From: Glandiceps talaboti
Lineage: Eukaryota; Hemichordata; Enteropneusta; Spengelidae
NCBI RefSeq assembly: GCF_964340395.1
Contig: NC_135561.1
Location: 5,603,518-5,661,017, forward strand
Length of the DNA stretch: 57,500 nucleotides
Direction of reading: 5' to 3'
Notes under the pieces: generated by a model
What the model was told of the DNA's origin: nothing
What the model saw: the letters and a program-made list of their open reading frames with translations, nothing else
The model's database searches: none
Program-made: the position numbers and the translations under genes
Shown here: positions 55,009 through 57,500 of the stretch, piece after piece
Layout of the letters: every line of letters begins with the position of its first letter
Position numbering within the stretch: position 1 is the stretch's first letter

Positions 55009-57318
55009 GTAAGTTTTTAGAGTAGTTTTAGCAGACAGAGATATCCCGGTCCACAACGGCGGGTCTGAGCTCACTAAGGACAAAAAAGACATAAAAATGA
55101 TAGAAATTCATATTTCTGATTGCAATAAGAAATGTTCGCGTTGATTAACAACATTCAAAGATACATGACAAGAACTAATGCGCAGTGTAAACAGATAAAA
55201 CCAAGTAAAACAACACCAACACACACACAAACACACCAGCAAGCAAGCAAGCATGCCAGCCTTCCAACAAACAAACAAACAAACAAACAAACAAACAAAC
55301 AAACAAACAAACAAAACAAAAACGAACACAGATGATTGAATATTTCACAAAATGACACCTTTATAGTTATATCACATTAAAAAGCGAAAATGACAAATAC
55401 TGAACGGGTCCAATTTTTCAAGTTTGCATTTAATAACACTACGTAAACTAAAATATTGTATATTCAGTATTAGCCTATGTAATGTCTTAAAAGCCACAGT
55501 TGCTTTAAACTAACTACTACAAACACAAAATTACTACAATACAGCGACAAAACTAGGTGCACCTTATAACTATAGAACTTTCTGTCATACTATGATTCAT
55601 CTATGCATTTGATAATTTATTTATTTTATTATTTCTTTATTATTTATTTATTTATTGGAACCTGAGACTGTCGCTTTTTTTCTGAAAAGAAGTAGACACA
55701 AGGTCATCACCGGGGGAGATAAATTCGTGTGTTAAACAGTTTTCGACCACCCCAGCTTCTGATCTGACCATGCTCTTTTTGTTAGTTTGTGCATAAAACA
55801 TAAAATAAACTATTGAAGCGTTTACTGGAACTTTTAGAATCGTTCACTTTTGTCTAAACCTTTACAGAGAAAGAGAGAGACTGGAGAAGAATTCTTATTA
55901 TATGAATCATGCTAAAAGACATGCAGCAGAGGACGGTAAGTTTAGCCACGGTTATAACCCAAAATTCACTGTTGTCATGATGGCAATGTGAATCTAGTTT
56001 CGCACTGCTGGTATTGCAAGTAGGATTAAAACTCAAAATTGAACACTCGTGAATTTTTATCAAAATTGTTATTTTGTTAAAAGTCGTTATTGAAATGGAA
56101 GTGAACTCTTTGTGGAGTCAAGCAATTCAACTTCATGTTTCAGTCTATCTAGATCGTAGAACTTACTACCAAACCAGAGAGACTATAGAGTTTAAATTAA
56201 TCGGTACGATGTTTTTTTATATCTCACACAACCTTTTTTTGTTACGAATCAAAGTGCAGGCAGTGATAACACACATCAATTGCTAGAGTAAAATTGTATC
56301 TCACTGTAAACAGTTTTTTGTGTGTGAATATTCATTATTTCATCTGACGGTGATGTTGTGTTCACAGTGAGAAAAAAAAGATACGTTTTATATGCTTGCG
56401 CACTATCAATTATGTAGTTTTATGTAATTTGTAACAAAAAAATGCTGTGACACATGTAAAAAACACACCCATAAATAGTGTGCTGCCTAATTGAAATGCT
56501 AGGGTCACCATGTTTTGGTAGTACAAAATGTAGTAGATTGTAATCCATTTTAGTAGGAGACATTGTTTGAACTTATGTACACCAAATCTTCGGGATTTTT
56601 ACTGAATCAGAGAGAAACTATAACCTTACTTGAATTGTTCTAATTCCTAAAGAAATCACTATTTAGGAAAAAAAACTAAAAAAAATTATTAAACCGCGTA
56701 CGTACATGAGTTAGAGAAACTACATGAACATTTAATTGCAGTTTATTTACTTTCATAATATCGGATGAAAACCAATTTACAACAGTTTTAAATTTTGAAT
56801 TATTTATCGGCCATGATAGCAGCCTACGGTGTTGTCTTATTCTCAATATTTGTTTTCAGTCACATAGCCTGTGCCATCCATTGCCACGTGATTATCACAC
56901 ATGCTAAGCGTGATAAAATTTGAATATTACATTACTATTGCAAGGGGTTGAAACAAGTTGATTACTAAAATTCGTTCAGATTGAAGATGTTACAAATGTC
57001 ATTCCTTCTACCTTATGCACTAATATAATTCACTAAAGATGCCCTCGAGTGCATGCAAAGATATGTATTATCAAAGTGAACCGATAAAAAATTTAAGCTA
57101 AAATTGTTCCATTTCCAACACTTTTGTTCACTTTCACTCCGAGGCTGTATTATAAGTATAGTGGCGTTTTTGAAATAGTGACCAACGACCACTAAACCGG
57201 AAGTGATGTCACAACCTAGCCGGCCTCTCATGCCCGGATACTATTTTTTTTACAGGAAAAATAATTCAGAAACGAAGCGCTTTTATTTTACCCCGAGGTG
57301 GACCACCTCCAGCGCCTT
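54920..57318 (+). CDS. N-terminal part of a small secreted, dibasic-rich precursor-like protein (partial)
   Basis: Three exons join in phase: 54,920-55,008 (phase 2), 55,868-55,935 (phase 1) and 57,256-57,318 (phase 1), each with GT/AG sites (GTAAGT at all three donors). The 73 or so residues begin MAHSRLRALPWLQIALLVLT, a clear signal peptide with a likely cut after IVAA. They continue through ERQEISERERLEKNSYYMNH and AKRHAAEDGKIIQKR, then SAFILPRGGPPPAP. Two Lys-Arg pairs in this short stretch are typical prohormone-convertase sites, so a neuropeptide or peptide-hormone precursor is one reading; a matrix protein with a Pro/Gly-rich start is another. The gene runs off the right edge. No family recognised. 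Confidence 0.5.
55262..55320. repeat. (AAAC)n microsatellite
   Basis: About 13 units of AAAC/AACA in the first intron of the secreted-protein gene. Confidence 0.9.
55868..55935 (+). CDS. Secreted-protein gene, exon 2 of coding part
   Basis: Acceptor TTTACAG, donor GACG|GTAAGT, 68 bp. Encodes a charged segment with a KR pair (NHAKRHAAED). Confidence 0.5.
55940..57250. other. Intron of the secreted-protein gene
   Basis: AT-rich, no ORF above 72 codons and nothing recognised. Confidence 0.4.
57256..57318 (+). CDS. Secreted-protein gene, exon 3 of coding part
   Basis: Strong polypyrimidine tract and acceptor (TTTTTTTTACAG), donor CCTT|GTAAGT, 63 bp. Encodes GKIIQKR-SAFILPRGGPPPAP; the dibasic site precedes an Arg-Gly-Gly/Pro-rich segment. 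Confidence 0.5.
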
Positions 57319-57500
57319 GTAAGTATAAGAAATGTGATAAAAGTATTGATGATAGATCATTTATTAATTGTTTACGACAAGTACTCTAAGGTTGAGCTCA
57401 AGACATAAGTCTATGATTTGCATTGCATGTTGAAATACAGCTCCGATAAAAGGAAAAGATTGATTACATTAGAGTCAGTAGGGTATGTAATTTGTCTTAA

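Overview
The window looks like nuclear DNA from a marine invertebrate animal: coding exons with canonical GT/AG splice sites separated by long AT-rich introns, abundant micro- and minisatellites, LINE and Penelope-like retroelement fragments, and vertebrate-type gene families (CLCA, heparan sulfate 3-O-sulfotransferase). There are no bacterial operons, RNA genes or CRISPR arrays that I can see. A lophotrochozoan or cephalochordate fits, but I cannot fix the phylum from the sequence alone.

Layout. 1-6,500: mostly non-coding, with simple repeats, a decayed LINE 3' end (about 2.03-2.16 kb) and a large foldback around (TA)n tracts (5.15-5.83 kb) whose core carries a hammerhead-ribozyme-like motif. 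6,543-8,406 (+): a three-exon gene for a PLD-like phosphodiesterase-fold protein. 8,700-12,950: non-coding, with a compound tetranucleotide array, a foldback element, a 26-bp perfect palindrome and G-rich tracts. 12,980-27,535: a tandem duplication of about 6.4 kb (copies A and B), each holding exons 1 and 2 of a CLCA gene. Copy B also carries a LINE insertion of about 1.65 kb that is absent from copy A, a 1-nt frameshift in exon 1 and a damaged TATA box. 28,235-35,313 (+): single-copy CLCA exons 3-11. All eleven exons join in phase to a predicted 977-residue protein with signal peptide, HEWGH metalloprotease motif, VWA domain with a complete MIDAS, FnIII-like region, C-terminal membrane helix and basic tail. 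36,240-37,110: a 27-bp minisatellite of 32 units with higher-order structure. 37,643-37,999 and about 38,490-38,940: two foldback/MITE-like elements. 39,751-41,103 (-) and 46,852-48,102 (-): two intronless paralogous type II membrane sulfotransferases of the HS3ST family. 43,002-43,230: two adjacent short elements sharing termini and flanking repeats. 48,690-49,240: a rearranged Penelope-like element fragment with a second hammerhead-like motif. 49,914-50,392: another 27-bp minisatellite. 51,990-52,195: a LINE C-terminal remnant, followed by a foldback. 53,130-57,318 (+): the start of a gene for a small secreted, dibasic-rich precursor-like protein that runs off the window.

Functional links. 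CLCA proteins are secreted or surface metalloproteases linked to mucus and chloride-channel regulation, and HS3STs finish heparan sulfate chains in the Golgi, so both belong to cell-surface and extracellular-matrix biology. No operon-like relation exists between them. The most interesting points are the duplicated CLCA 5' exons (a real tandem duplication with two alternative exon 2 copies, or two uncollapsed haplotypes), the shared Arg-to-Cys change in the PAPS-binding loop of both sulfotransferases, the two hammerhead-like motifs, and the in-phase secreted precursor at the right edge.
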